Shown here: positions 32,618 to 40,361 of the stretch, in pieces
Layout of the letters: every line of letters begins with the position of its first letter
Position numbering within the stretch: position 1 is the first letter of the stretch
Assembly (NCBI GenBank): GCA_034331105.1
Contig: JAXQGB010000006.1
Location: forward strand, 1-64,000
Direction: 5' to 3'
DNA: 64,000 bases
From: Caenicola sp034331105
Lineage (GTDB): Bacteria; Synergistota; Synergistia; Synergistales; Synergistaceae
Translations under genes and position numbers: made by a program
The notes under the pieces: generated by a model
Seen by the model: only the letters and a program-made list of their open reading frames with translations
Told to the model about the DNA's origin: nothing
The model's database searches: none

Positions 32618-33631
32618 GTGAAGATACTGCTGATATCGACGGGGGGAACTATAGCCTCCCAGCACAGCGCTGACGGACTGGTGCCGATGGATCAGGGAGA
32701 AGCACTTGCGGCCCAGGTGCCCGGTATTTACCAAATTGCCGATATAGATATTGCAAACGTTTTTTCAAAGGACAGCTCCAACATAAATCCGGCGGACTGG
32801 ATCGAGATCATAAAATGTATCAGGGAGAACCCTTCATATGACGGCTATGTCATAACTCACGGAACCGATACGATGGCATATACCTCATCTGCCCTCTCCT
32901 ATGTCATGAGGGACCTTGAAAAGCCGGCATTGCTGACCGGGTCCATGATCCCGATGTCTGAGCCCGGAACAGACGCCAAAAGGAACCTTGAAGATGCATT
33001 CAGGTTCATGGAAGCACTTCTGTCAAAAGGACAGTCGGGAGTATCAATAACATTTGCAGGAAGGCTGATCCACGGCCCCAGGGCGAAAAAGATGTCAGGG
33101 AAGAGGCTTGAGGCATTCAAGTCTGTTTACTATGATGAGCTCGGACTCTCTGAGGGCAAAAAAGTCACCATTTTGAAAGCCCCGTTTATAGACAGGGAGA
33201 CACTTTGCAAGCAGGGGACCTCTGCCGATGAGATCCGTTTTTCGAACGAAGTGATGCCGGTAAAACTCTTTCCCGGATTCAGGGCCGATTACTTTGACAG
33301 GATCATAGAGATGAAGCCCAAAGCTATAGTAGTCGAGTGCTTTGGATTAGGTGGTCTGCCCTATATCGGAGAGGATCTTCTCCCCGGTATCAAAAAGGCC
33401 GTTGACCTCGGCATACTGCCGGTCATAACGACCCAGTGCCCAGAGGGCGGAGTTGACCTTTCGACATACGACGTAGGCCAGAAAACACTCAAAACAGGTG
33501 CGGTAAGCGCCCTTGATATGGGTTTCGAGGCAATTCTGACCAAACTTATGTGGCTTATCCCACAGATGCCGGTCGGTGAAGCTGCAAAATATCTGACCCG
33601 TAATCTTTGCGATGAGGTGGGATCAAAGTAA
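32618..33631 (+). CDS. L-asparaginase, cytoplasmic type
   Basis: 337 residues from GTG 32618. It hydrolyses asparagine to aspartate and ammonia. The first active-site segment STGGTIASQ (residues 7-15) gives Thr12-type chemistry; the second is THGTDTMAYTSSA (about 87-99). There is no signal peptide, so it acts in the cytoplasm and is closer to type I enzymes. The SD AAAGGGGA is just upstream. It is cotranscribed with the unknown gene before it. Confidence 0.92.
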   Translation: MKILLISTGGTIASQHSADGLVPMDQGEALAAQVPGIYQIADIDIANVFSKDSSNINPADWIEIIKCIRENPSYDGYVITHGTDTMAYTSSALSYVMRDLEKPALLTGSMIPMSEPGTDAKRNLEDAFRFMEALLSKGQSGVSITFAGRLIHGPRAKKMSGKRLEAFKSVYYDELGLSEGKKVTILKAPFIDRETLCKQGTSADEIRFSNEVMPVKLFPGFRADYFDRIIEMKPKAIVVECFGLGGLPYIGEDLLPGIKKAVDLGILPVITTQCPEGGVDLSTYDVGQKTLKTGAVSALDMGFEAILTKLMWLIPQMPVGEAAKYLTRNLCDEVGSK

Positions 33632-33657
33632 CTCCCACCGTTAAATTTCAAAATGAG

Positions 33658-33682
33658 AGCCGGGCGGCTTTGCCGTCCGGCT
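33658..33682. terminator. Hairpin between convergent asparaginase and radical-SAM genes
   Basis: AGCCGGGCGGC/GCCGTCCGGCT (one G-U) with a TTT loop. It overlaps the stop codon of the minus-strand gene. There is no good U-run on the plus side, so it is likely a weak or partial terminator for both genes. Confidence 0.5.
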
Positions 33683-34502
33683 ATACGTTTCCGATAAATA
33701 CATTGTCGAGGTTTTTCTTTGCGGCGTCTAAAAGGCGTCCCAGCAGGTCGATGTCGGTAGGCATGCAGTGAGACATCTTTCTTTGTGGGAAGAACCTCGT
33801 AATGTGAAGGGGAATGGATCTTTCTATCCCAGCGATCCATCCTGAAAGGGCTTTTATCTCTTCTTCGGATTCGTTCATTCCGGGTACGATCAGGGTGGTA
33901 ATCTCTACATGCGATCCCTTTGCCGCACGGGTTATGAAATCTTTTACGGTTTCTAAATTTCCGCCCAGTTTTCTGTAGGTCTCTTCCGAAAAACTTTTCA
34001 GGTCGATATTGAAGGCATCGACCCAGGGCAGGACCTGCTCAAGGATATTCGGAAGAACACATCCGTTCGTTACCACGACGTTTTTCATCCCCATTTTTTT
34101 TGTCTCGACAGAAACATCCCTTACGTATTCATATCCGATCATCGGCTCGTTGTAAGTGAAAGCCACGCCGATATTCCCTTTATCCATCAGTTCTCCGGCA
34201 AGGCGGGCTAGTTCGGAGGGTGAAACATACCTTGTCCTTACATCCTCCTCTGAGGCAGCCGAGATCGAATGGTTCTGGCAGAAGGGGCAGTCCATGTTGC
34301 AGCCGAAGGTGCCGACGGAGAGGATCCTGCTTCCGGGGTGAAATCTCGCCAGAGGTTTTTTTTCGATCGGGTCCAATGCGATAGATGCAAGTTTGCCGTA
34401 ATTAACTGAGACGCTTCTGCCGCCATCGTTCTTCCTTGCACGGCAAAAACCGATTTCCCCCTCTTCAAGAGTACACCCTCGCGGGCAGACATCGCATCGC
34501 AT
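33681..34502 (-). CDS. amrS: AmmeMemoRadiSam-system radical SAM enzyme
   Basis: 273 residues. The radical-SAM cluster motif is C68-x3-C72-x2-C75 (GCNMDCPFCQN). An N-terminal cysteine set (C3, C6, C10, C20) is typical of this subfamily, which resembles pyruvate-formate-lyase activases. AFTYNEPMIGYEYV and ITRFFPQRKM fit. The chemistry of AmmeMemoRadiSam systems is not settled. It lies one base after the fused MEMO-AMMECR1 gene, giving the complete three-module system in two genes. Confidence 0.88.
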   Translation of the reverse strand: MRCDVCPRGCTLEEGEIGFCRARKNDGGRSVSVNYGKLASIALDPIEKKPLARFHPGSRILSVGTFGCNMDCPFCQNHSISAASEEDVRTRYVSPSELARLAGELMDKGNIGVAFTYNEPMIGYEYVRDVSVETKKMGMKNVVVTNGCVLPNILEQVLPWVDAFNIDLKSFSEETYRKLGGNLETVKDFITRAAKGSHVEITTLIVPGMNESEEEIKALSGWIAGIERSIPLHITRFFPQRKMSHCMPTDIDLLGRLLDAAKKNLDNVFIGNV

Positions 34503-34503
34503 A

Positions 34504-35898
34504 TCAGTGGTGCCTCACGACTTCGAACCGCTGCAATTTGATTTTTTCTCCCATCCTGATCCCGGCCTTCTGCATGGCTATGGATACCTGATCTTCCACA
34601 TCATCGATCCCTTCAAGGTTTGGCAGGAGCAGTCCGCGTCTGTAGCCGCTGGATACTATCACCCCATATTTTTTTACATCGAGATCTTCGGGCGAATCTA
34701 TATCCTCGGTTTCGCCCAGGACATCGACACTGTAGACAAGGTCCTTGAGCTCTGAGGATGTGACGGGCGGGAACCTTGGATCCCTCACCGCGGCGCTTAT
34801 AGCATTCTGGATTATCTCTTTTGCGATGTTGTCTTCAGTTGCTGATATGGTGCCGATGCATCCCCGAAGCTGACCGAATTTTTTAAGAGAGACAAAGGTC
34901 CCCGCCCTTCTTGTCAAAGCTTCTTCCGGGAGATATTCCGGAACAGCAATTCTCTTTCCGGTCGAGACATATCTTTCCACCGTCTCTCTGGCAAGACGCA
35001 CATAGGGGCTCTGCTGCTTTTTCAGCTGATCCATTTTCTTCTCGCTCTCCATTTCCTTTGTTAAAAGAAATTTTCTGGCTTGGTCGGGTTCCCCGGGAAT
35101 AAAGGTGCAGACTCCGTAGCCGACACCGAAAGGGCCTTCGTATGAGATCATCTCGGCCTTTACGGAGAGCCCGTCGAAGCATCCGGCCATTATCGTAAAT
35201 GACCTGTGTCCGCATTCCGCCGCCCTTTCACAGAAGGCATCACTGAAATCAAAGAGCTCCCCAAAGGCAGCACGGGACATCACATCCATGATCCTTTTGT
35301 CATACTCAGGGCCTTCTGCCCTGTATCCGTAAGGGCCTTCCCTTTTCAGGACATGTGACAGATCCCCGCTTGCAATGACGCAGACATCCCTGCCAAGTTC
35401 TTCCGCAGTCTTTTTGATCAGTGCCCCGAACCTGTAGTGTTCTTCAAGCGGCATCCCGGAAAGTCCGATCCTTACTATTTTGCACGGGATCACCCCGCCG
35501 TAGGCTTTTTTTAAAAAGTAGAGAGGTACTGTAGTTGCATGGTCCAGCCTTTTTTCACGTTCCCCCATCGTGCCGGCCTCTATGTTTTCCCTGTGTGCTC
35601 TTTTTTCAAGCTCGGAGACGAATTCAGAGTCGTAGCTGACATCGAAGCTCACCCGGCCTGCCCCGAATTTAGCCAAGTCTCCGTATGCCGAATTCCCCGG
35701 AGAAATGTGGAAATAGTCGGAATAATAGGCACTGTGCGGAGAAACGATCACGATAGTATCAGGGTCCAGCCCCGCTATGATTTCCGCGGCTTTTGTAAAG
35801 CCTCTTATCGTATCTTTTATTTTTTCTTCCTCACCCCTGCCGACCTCAGGAACGATCAGCGGGGGATGCGGGACCATCACAGCAGCAAGAATACCCAT
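34504..35898 (-). CDS. MEMO1-AMMECR1 fusion (AmmeMemoRadiSam proteins B and A)
   Basis: 464 residues. The N-terminal MEMO1/LigB-type extradiol-dioxygenase-like domain (about 1-265) has MVPHPPLIVPEVGRGEE, VIVSPHSAYYSDYF and VIASGDLSHVL; the His residues suggest a metal site. The C-terminal AMMECR1 domain (about 285-460) has RAGTFVSLKKFGQLRGCIGT, the family signature. Fusion of the two is known but less common than separate genes. ATG 35898 follows AAGGAGG at 8 nt; an in-frame ATG eight codons upstream overlaps the SD. Confidence 0.9.
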   Translation of the reverse strand: MGILAAVMVPHPPLIVPEVGRGEEEKIKDTIRGFTKAAEIIAGLDPDTIVIVSPHSAYYSDYFHISPGNSAYGDLAKFGAGRVSFDVSYDSEFVSELEKRAHRENIEAGTMGEREKRLDHATTVPLYFLKKAYGGVIPCKIVRIGLSGMPLEEHYRFGALIKKTAEELGRDVCVIASGDLSHVLKREGPYGYRAEGPEYDKRIMDVMSRAAFGELFDFSDAFCERAAECGHRSFTIMAGCFDGLSVKAEMISYEGPFGVGYGVCTFIPGEPDQARKFLLTKEMESEKKMDQLKKQQSPYVRLARETVERYVSTGKRIAVPEYLPEEALTRRAGTFVSLKKFGQLRGCIGTISATEDNIAKEIIQNAISAAVRDPRFPPVTSSELKDLVYSVDVLGETEDIDSPEDLDVKKYGVIVSSGYRRGLLLPNLEGIDDVEDQVSIAMQKAGIRMGEKIKLQRFEVVRHH

Positions 35899-35973
35899 TG
35901 ATACCGCCTCCTTTTTCAGCATGGCAAGCTGTGTATTGATTAGAATTTTACCTCTTTATTATAATACCGAAGC

Positions 35974-36017
35974 ATTAAAAAAACATGGGCCGTCATCATC
36001 GTGAGAGGCGGCCCATG
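35974..36017 (-). terminator. Terminator of the Sel1 gene (minus strand)
   Basis: CATGGGCCG (35984-35992) pairs with CGGCCCATG (36009-36017). On the minus strand the stem is followed by seven Ts. Confidence 0.88.
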
Positions 36018-36053
36018 TCGTGTGATCAGGTTATGCGGCAATTACCATAAAGG

Positions 36054-37217
36054 TCATTCCAGTTCGTAGGCAAGCCAGTCGGGGATCCCGGGCTTTGTTT
36101 TTTCTCCCCTTGTAGAAGAAAAGTAGTTTCTTATGTAGTAGGACTTGTTTCCTGTTTCGATGTTTGGTTCGCATCCGATCAAATAAACAATTATGATGGA
36201 ACTTTTTTCTTCGATAGTATCGTTGTAGTAGCCTTTCAATTTCACGACATGTCCGTCAGTCTCATCGAGGTAATATTCCCACTTCGGTTTAAATATGAAT
36301 TTATTTACGACCTCTCCCCATGGTGCGCCGTCCTTGGTGTAGCGCATTTTGTTGACCATTTCTATTGCGAGTTCCGGAGGGAGCGGATCATTTTTCATCT
36401 TTTGGGTCAGGATGGACTTAGCTTCTTCATTTCCTGCAATTGCAGATTTTTTATACCATTCCCTTGCTGTCGTTTCATCTTGTGTCACGCCGTCTCCCTT
36501 TTCATAGACTATCCCCATGTTGAGCATTGAATATGGCAGTTCCTTTTCTGCTGCCTTTCTAAACCATGAAGTCGCTTCCGATCTGTCCTTTTTTACCCCT
36601 ATGCCGTATTTGTACATCAATCCCAAAAGCTCCATAGCATCGGGGTTTTGGGATTCGGCTGACTTCTTGAGTGGCCCCATGGCAGCCGTGGGTCTGTTTT
36701 TTGCAAGAAGTTTCCCGGTTTTGACGTAATCGGCGTCATCTTTTGTATAGTCTGACATCTGCTGTCCGATGAGCACAGTCAGATCATTTACCGGGTATCT
36801 TGAGAATTCTTTGTTTGACCATCCGGCTCCCACAAGTTTTTCAAAATAGATCCTTGCACGGGGGAGGTCCTTTTCCAAGCCGTATCCACCATTCATGTAA
36901 AGTTCACCCAGTTCCTGCGTGGCAAATTCTTTTTTGACATCGGGGATCTGAAGATAAGCGTTGTACAACTTGGCGCTTTCGGCATACTTTGTATCGAATT
37001 TTGAATGGTTTTTATATATATAAGCCAGAACTCCCATTGAATCCGGATCTCCCTTTTCGGCAAGTTTTTTAAAGAGAGGTGTAGCCGGACCCGGACCTTG
37101 ATTTTGAAGGATCGCATAAGCCTGGTCATACTCAGGACCTGCCGCAAAAATAGGCGGTGGAGAAACTAAAAGGAAGAGAAAAAGGGAAAGAAATGAAAAT
37201 AGTATCTTTTTTCTCAT
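36054..37217 (-). CDS. Secreted Sel1-repeat protein (copy A)
   Basis: 387 residues. A signal peptide (about 1-26, MRKKILFSFLSLFLFLLVS) and then Sel1/TPR-like repeats. Clear units are AMELLGLMYKYGIGVKKDRS and SMLNMGIVYEKGDGVTQDET, each followed by ATSWFRKAAE- or AREWYKKSA-type helices. Sel1 repeats bind protein partners. The C-terminal 100 residues (after about 285) are a separate non-repeat region. It is paralogous to the upstream gene along the whole length. ATG 37217 follows GGAGGTG; an ATG at 37235 is less likely. Confidence 0.85.
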   Translation of the reverse strand: MRKKILFSFLSLFLFLLVSPPPIFAAGPEYDQAYAILQNQGPGPATPLFKKLAEKGDPDSMGVLAYIYKNHSKFDTKYAESAKLYNAYLQIPDVKKEFATQELGELYMNGGYGLEKDLPRARIYFEKLVGAGWSNKEFSRYPVNDLTVLIGQQMSDYTKDDADYVKTGKLLAKNRPTAAMGPLKKSAESQNPDAMELLGLMYKYGIGVKKDRSEATSWFRKAAEKELPYSMLNMGIVYEKGDGVTQDETTAREWYKKSAIAGNEEAKSILTQKMKNDPLPPELAIEMVNKMRYTKDGAPWGEVVNKFIFKPKWEYYLDETDGHVVKLKGYYNDTIEEKSSIIIVYLIGCEPNIETGNKSYYIRNYFSSTRGEKTKPGIPDWLAYELE

Positions 37218-37241
37218 AACAGAACACCTCCGCAAAATATC

Positions 37242-37287
37242 AAAACAATGACAGTATAATGCGCTAAATCGACCTTGTCATTGTTTT
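37242..37287 (-). promoter_or_regulatory. Inverted-repeat promoter of Sel1 copy A
   Basis: On the minus strand ATGACA (complement 37276-37281), a 17-nt spacer and TATACT (complement 37253-37258). AAAACAATGACA (37242-37253) and TGTCATTGTTTT (37276-37287) are perfect 12-bp inverted repeats that overlap the -35 and the start side of the -10, likely a regulator site. Copy B has the same layout. Confidence 0.7.
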
Positions 37288-37380
37288 AATGACAGAAGAC
37301 TGTTTTTCTTTGTGCTGATCCACTTAACATCACTTATTTTAAGCGGATATTTAAACATATTGATGTCTGGCTTAATTAAA

Positions 37381-37422
37381 GCACAAAAAGAAGACAGACT
37401 CCCACTTTTTGTGGGAGTCTGT
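37381..37422 (-). terminator. Terminator of Sel1 copy B (minus strand)
   Basis: ACAGACTCCCAC/GTGGGAGTCTGT, a perfect 12-bp stem with a five-base loop. The minus-strand tail is CTTCTTTTTG. Confidence 0.9.
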
Positions 37423-37454
37423 ATGGATTTTAAAGCATATGATTTATTTCTTGG

Positions 37455-38621
37455 TCATTCAAGTTCGTATGCAAGCCAGTCTGGGATCCCCTTTTTTGAT
37501 TTTTCATCTTTTACCGCAGAGTGAAGCTGTTTTATCGAAAATGCTCTGGTTCCGTCTGCGATGTTGGGTTCACATTTCAGATAGTACCATACAGAGATAG
37601 CGCTCTTCTCTTTCTGACCGTCTTCGTAGTACCCCCTAAGTTTTACCACGTGACCCTCCTGGTCATTATAATAATATTCCCATTTCGGCTTGAGTATGAA
37701 TTTGTTCACTACCTCGGCCCATGGGAGTCCGTCTTTCGCATACCTCATTTTGCCGACCATCTCTATCGCCACCTCGGGCTCAAGGGGATCTTTGGTCATC
37801 TTTTCGGTGAGGATAGTCTTTGCCTCTTCATTTCCTGCCAGCGCCGATTTTTTGTACCATTCCCTTGCGATAGTGTCATCCTGTGTAACGCCGTTTCCCT
37901 TGTCATAGAGTTTTCCCATGTTCAGCATGGAATAGGGAAGCTCCTTTTCCGCAGCCTTTCTGAACCAGGAACCCGCTTCGAAGTAGTCCTGCTTGACTCC
38001 GATGCCGTATTTATACATTGTCCCCAGAACTTCCATTGCATCGGGGTTCTTGTATTCAGCTGACTGCTTCAGTGGGGCAAGCGCATCCTTTGGTTTGTTC
38101 TTTGCAAAGAGCTTGCCTGCTTTAACGTAGTCAGTGTCATCTTTTGTATAGCCTGCCATCTGTTCACCCATGACCTGAGTCATGTCATTCACGGGATATC
38201 TGGCGTAATTTGGGTCAGACCACCCGGACTCCACAAGTGTTTCGAAATAGATCCTTGCCTTGACGAGATCTTTTTCAACACCATAACCCCCGGTCTTGTA
38301 GATCTGTCCCAGTTCGTGCATGGCAAAATCTTTTTTTACAAAGGGGAACTGCAGATAGTTCTTGTACCACTTTGCGCTTTCAGCGTACATCGTATCGAAG
38401 TTTGCCTGGTTTTTGTAAATATAGCCGAGCATCCACATCGCATCAGGGTCAGGCATCTTTTCGACGATCTTTTTGAAGAGCGGAAGAGCTGCCCCCGCTC
38501 CCTGGTTCTGGAAGACAGCGTAGGCCTGATCATATTCCGGGCCCCCCGCGTATACCGGACCGGGTGAGACTAAAAGAAATAGGAAAAGAGAAAGAAAGAA
38601 AAACAAAACGGTTTTTTTCAT
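37455..38621 (-). CDS. Secreted Sel1-repeat protein (copy B)
   Basis: 388 residues, closely similar to copy A from the signal peptide (MKKTVLFFFLSLFLFLLVS) to the shared C-terminus GIPDWLAYELE. Repeats include AMEVLGTMYKYGIGVKQDYF and SMLNMGKLYDKGNGVTQDDT. The non-repeat C-terminal region is conserved between the copies, which suggests a shared binding or enzymatic role; function unknown. ATG 38621 follows GGAGGTG. Each copy has its own promoter and terminator, so they are independent units created by a tandem duplication that included regulatory DNA. Confidence 0.85.
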   Translation of the reverse strand: MKKTVLFFFLSLFLFLLVSPGPVYAGGPEYDQAYAVFQNQGAGAALPLFKKIVEKMPDPDAMWMLGYIYKNQANFDTMYAESAKWYKNYLQFPFVKKDFAMHELGQIYKTGGYGVEKDLVKARIYFETLVESGWSDPNYARYPVNDMTQVMGEQMAGYTKDDTDYVKAGKLFAKNKPKDALAPLKQSAEYKNPDAMEVLGTMYKYGIGVKQDYFEAGSWFRKAAEKELPYSMLNMGKLYDKGNGVTQDDTIAREWYKKSALAGNEEAKTILTEKMTKDPLEPEVAIEMVGKMRYAKDGLPWAEVVNKFILKPKWEYYYNDQEGHVVKLRGYYEDGQKEKSAISVWYYLKCEPNIADGTRAFSIKQLHSAVKDEKSKKGIPDWLAYELE

Positions 38622-38649
38622 AAAAAGTACACCTCCCAAAGTATCAAGA

Positions 38650-38685
38650 CAATGACATTATAAATCGGTAAAGTCACGTTGTCAT
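38650..38685 (-). promoter_or_regulatory. Inverted-repeat promoter of Sel1 copy B
   Basis: On the minus strand ATGACA (complement 38680-38685), a 17-nt spacer and perfect TATAAT (complement 38657-38662). AATGACA and TGTCATT half-sites flank the promoter exactly as in copy A. Confidence 0.72.
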
Positions 38686-38876
38686 TACTAATTTTTATTT
38701 CGGTCCGGCATTAGAAACGGCAGATATCCATTCCGGATACGGCTGAGATATCAGGATGTTCTCATCCATGCTCTTTCCCGTTTATAATATTATCGTAAAT
38801 GATAAAAATCGTAATTTTGGTAGAAGCGGACAGCTTGCAGCGTTGCCGGCTGTTGATCGAAAGGGAGGATAAAGCG

Positions 38877-39203
38877 ATGAAAAAGATCGTTCCTGAGTAC
38901 AAGATCGAGAATAAGGGACATTACAGTCCGGGGGTATTGTCTAACGGCATGCTTTACATTTCGGGGCAGCTCTCAAGGGATCCCGATTCGGGTGAGGTCG
39001 TCTCAGGAGGGGCAGGACTGTCCAAAGAAAACGTTATCCAGTGCCGTATTTATTTATCTGACATAGATATGTGGGATGAAGTAAACGAAGCGTACTCAGA
39101 ATTTTTTGCGGATCACAAGCCTGCAAGGTGTGTTGTTCCCTGCGGAAAGCTCCATTTTGGATGCCTTGTAGAGATAGAGGCAGTAGCGGAGGTGCCGAAA
39201 TGA
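38877..39203 (+). CDS. Shortened RidA/YjgF-family protein
   Basis: 108 residues; canonical RidA is about 125-130. RidA hydrolyses reactive enamine/imine intermediates such as 2-aminoacrylate released by PLP dehydratases. The N-terminal strand SNGMLYISGQLSRDPDSGEV and the C-terminal half ENVIQCRIYLSDIDMWDEVN, YSEFFADHKPAR and VEIEAVAEV match. About 17 residues between GEV and AGLS, the first long helix, are missing in frame. The conserved Arg in KPAR remains. ATG 38877 follows GGAGG. It overlaps the threonine-synthase-like gene as ATGA, so the pair is coupled. Confidence 0.82.
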   Translation: MKKIVPEYKIENKGHYSPGVLSNGMLYISGQLSRDPDSGEVVSGGAGLSKENVIQCRIYLSDIDMWDEVNEAYSEFFADHKPARCVVPCGKLHFGCLVEIEAVAEVPK

Positions 39204-40294
39204 ATTTTGTCTGCGGTAAATGCGGCACTAAAGAAAACACGTCGACCCGAAAGCCGAAGTGCGACTGCGGAGGGCTCTGGAAACTTGATTATGATGTGCC
39301 ACGTTACGATCCGTCCCGTATAGACAAAAGCATCTGGGGTATGTTCCGATACCATGAGTTTATGGCGCTTGAGGATGAGACATGGCGCGAAGTGACCCTT
39401 GGAGAGGGAATGACCCCGATAGTAAGTTTCAGTGATGATGTGCTTCTCAAAATGGATTATTTCATGCCGACCCTCTCCTTCAAGGACAGGGGCGCAGCGG
39501 TCCTTATCGCCCACTGCAAAGCGATAGGCGTTGCCGCTGTTGTCCAGGACAGCAGCGGCAACGCCGGAAACAGCGTGGCGGCATACTGCGGAAGATGCGG
39601 CATAGACTGTGAGATCTTTGTGCCGGAGGGGACGTCCCCCAAAAAGATAGACATGATAGAGGCTCACGGTGCACGTGTGAACATAGTCCCCGGATCGCGC
39701 GACAACTGCGCCGATGCCTGCAGGGCCAAGGTGGAAGAAGAGGGTAAATATTACGCCAACCATGTTTATAACCCTTTCTTCTACGAGGGGACCAAGACAT
39801 ACATATACGAAGTTTACGAACAGCTGGGCAGGATCCCTCAGAATATTTTTATCCCGCTCGGAAACGGCACGCTCTTTATAGGCGCGATAAAAGGGCTCGA
39901 AGAACTTCTTGCAGCCGGAGCTATAGACAAGATGCCCAACATAGTGGCGATCCAGAGCGAGAACTGCGATCCATTTGTGAAGGCTGTTGAGGCCGGTGAA
40001 AAAATACCGGCAAAAGTGTCCCCCAAGGCCACTCTTGCCGAAGGGATAGCTATAGGTCGTCCTGCACGCGGAGAGGAGATACTTGAGTACATTTACAGGC
40101 ATGATGTCAGGCTTATAAGGGCCCCTGAAGATAAAATACTTGACGCAAGATCCGTATTGGCAGAAAAGGGCATCTACTGTGAACACACGACTGCCGCAAA
40201 TTACGCCGCATACCTTAAATACTGCGAGGTGCACGGAAAAACGCCCGACAGCCTGCTTACGATGTGCGGGGCGGGACTCAAATCAGATCACTGA
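39200..40294 (+). CDS. Threonine synthase-like PLP enzyme
   Basis: 364 residues, fold type II. An N-terminal zinc-ribbon-like module (C5, C8, C21, C23) precedes the catalytic domain. TLSFKDRGAA gives the PLP lysine, Lys95; SSGNAGNSVAAY binds the cofactor phosphate or substrate carboxylate; PLGNGTLFIGAIKG and the terminal MCGAGLKSD fit the family. It could be a true threonine synthase or a beta-eliminating/dehydratase relative. The coupled ridA favours a reaction with an enamine product. No hom or thrB is nearby, which weakens a purely biosynthetic role. Confidence 0.82.
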   Translation: MNFVCGKCGTKENTSTRKPKCDCGGLWKLDYDVPRYDPSRIDKSIWGMFRYHEFMALEDETWREVTLGEGMTPIVSFSDDVLLKMDYFMPTLSFKDRGAAVLIAHCKAIGVAAVVQDSSGNAGNSVAAYCGRCGIDCEIFVPEGTSPKKIDMIEAHGARVNIVPGSRDNCADACRAKVEEEGKYYANHVYNPFFYEGTKTYIYEVYEQLGRIPQNIFIPLGNGTLFIGAIKGLEELLAAGAIDKMPNIVAIQSENCDPFVKAVEAGEKIPAKVSPKATLAEGIAIGRPARGEEILEYIYRHDVRLIRAPEDKILDARSVLAEKGIYCEHTTAANYAAYLKYCEVHGKTPDSLLTMCGAGLKSDH

Positions 40295-40343
40295 AAAAAA
40301 GGTCCTCCTGCCGAATGTTTCTGCAGCGCCAGACAGGAGGACC
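40294..40343 (-). terminator. Terminator of the amidinotransferase-like gene (minus strand)
   Basis: GGTCCTCCTG (40301-40310) pairs with CAGGAGGACC (40334-40343). On the minus strand seven Ts follow the stem. The plus strand lacks a U-run. Confidence 0.85.
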
Positions 40344-40361
40344 ACATTCATATAGCACCGA

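Noticed and set aside
39113..40234. Long minus-strand reading frame (373 aa) opposite the threonine-synthase-like gene
   Set aside because: It is antisense to a clear PLP enzyme, has no family motifs and no ribosome-binding site.
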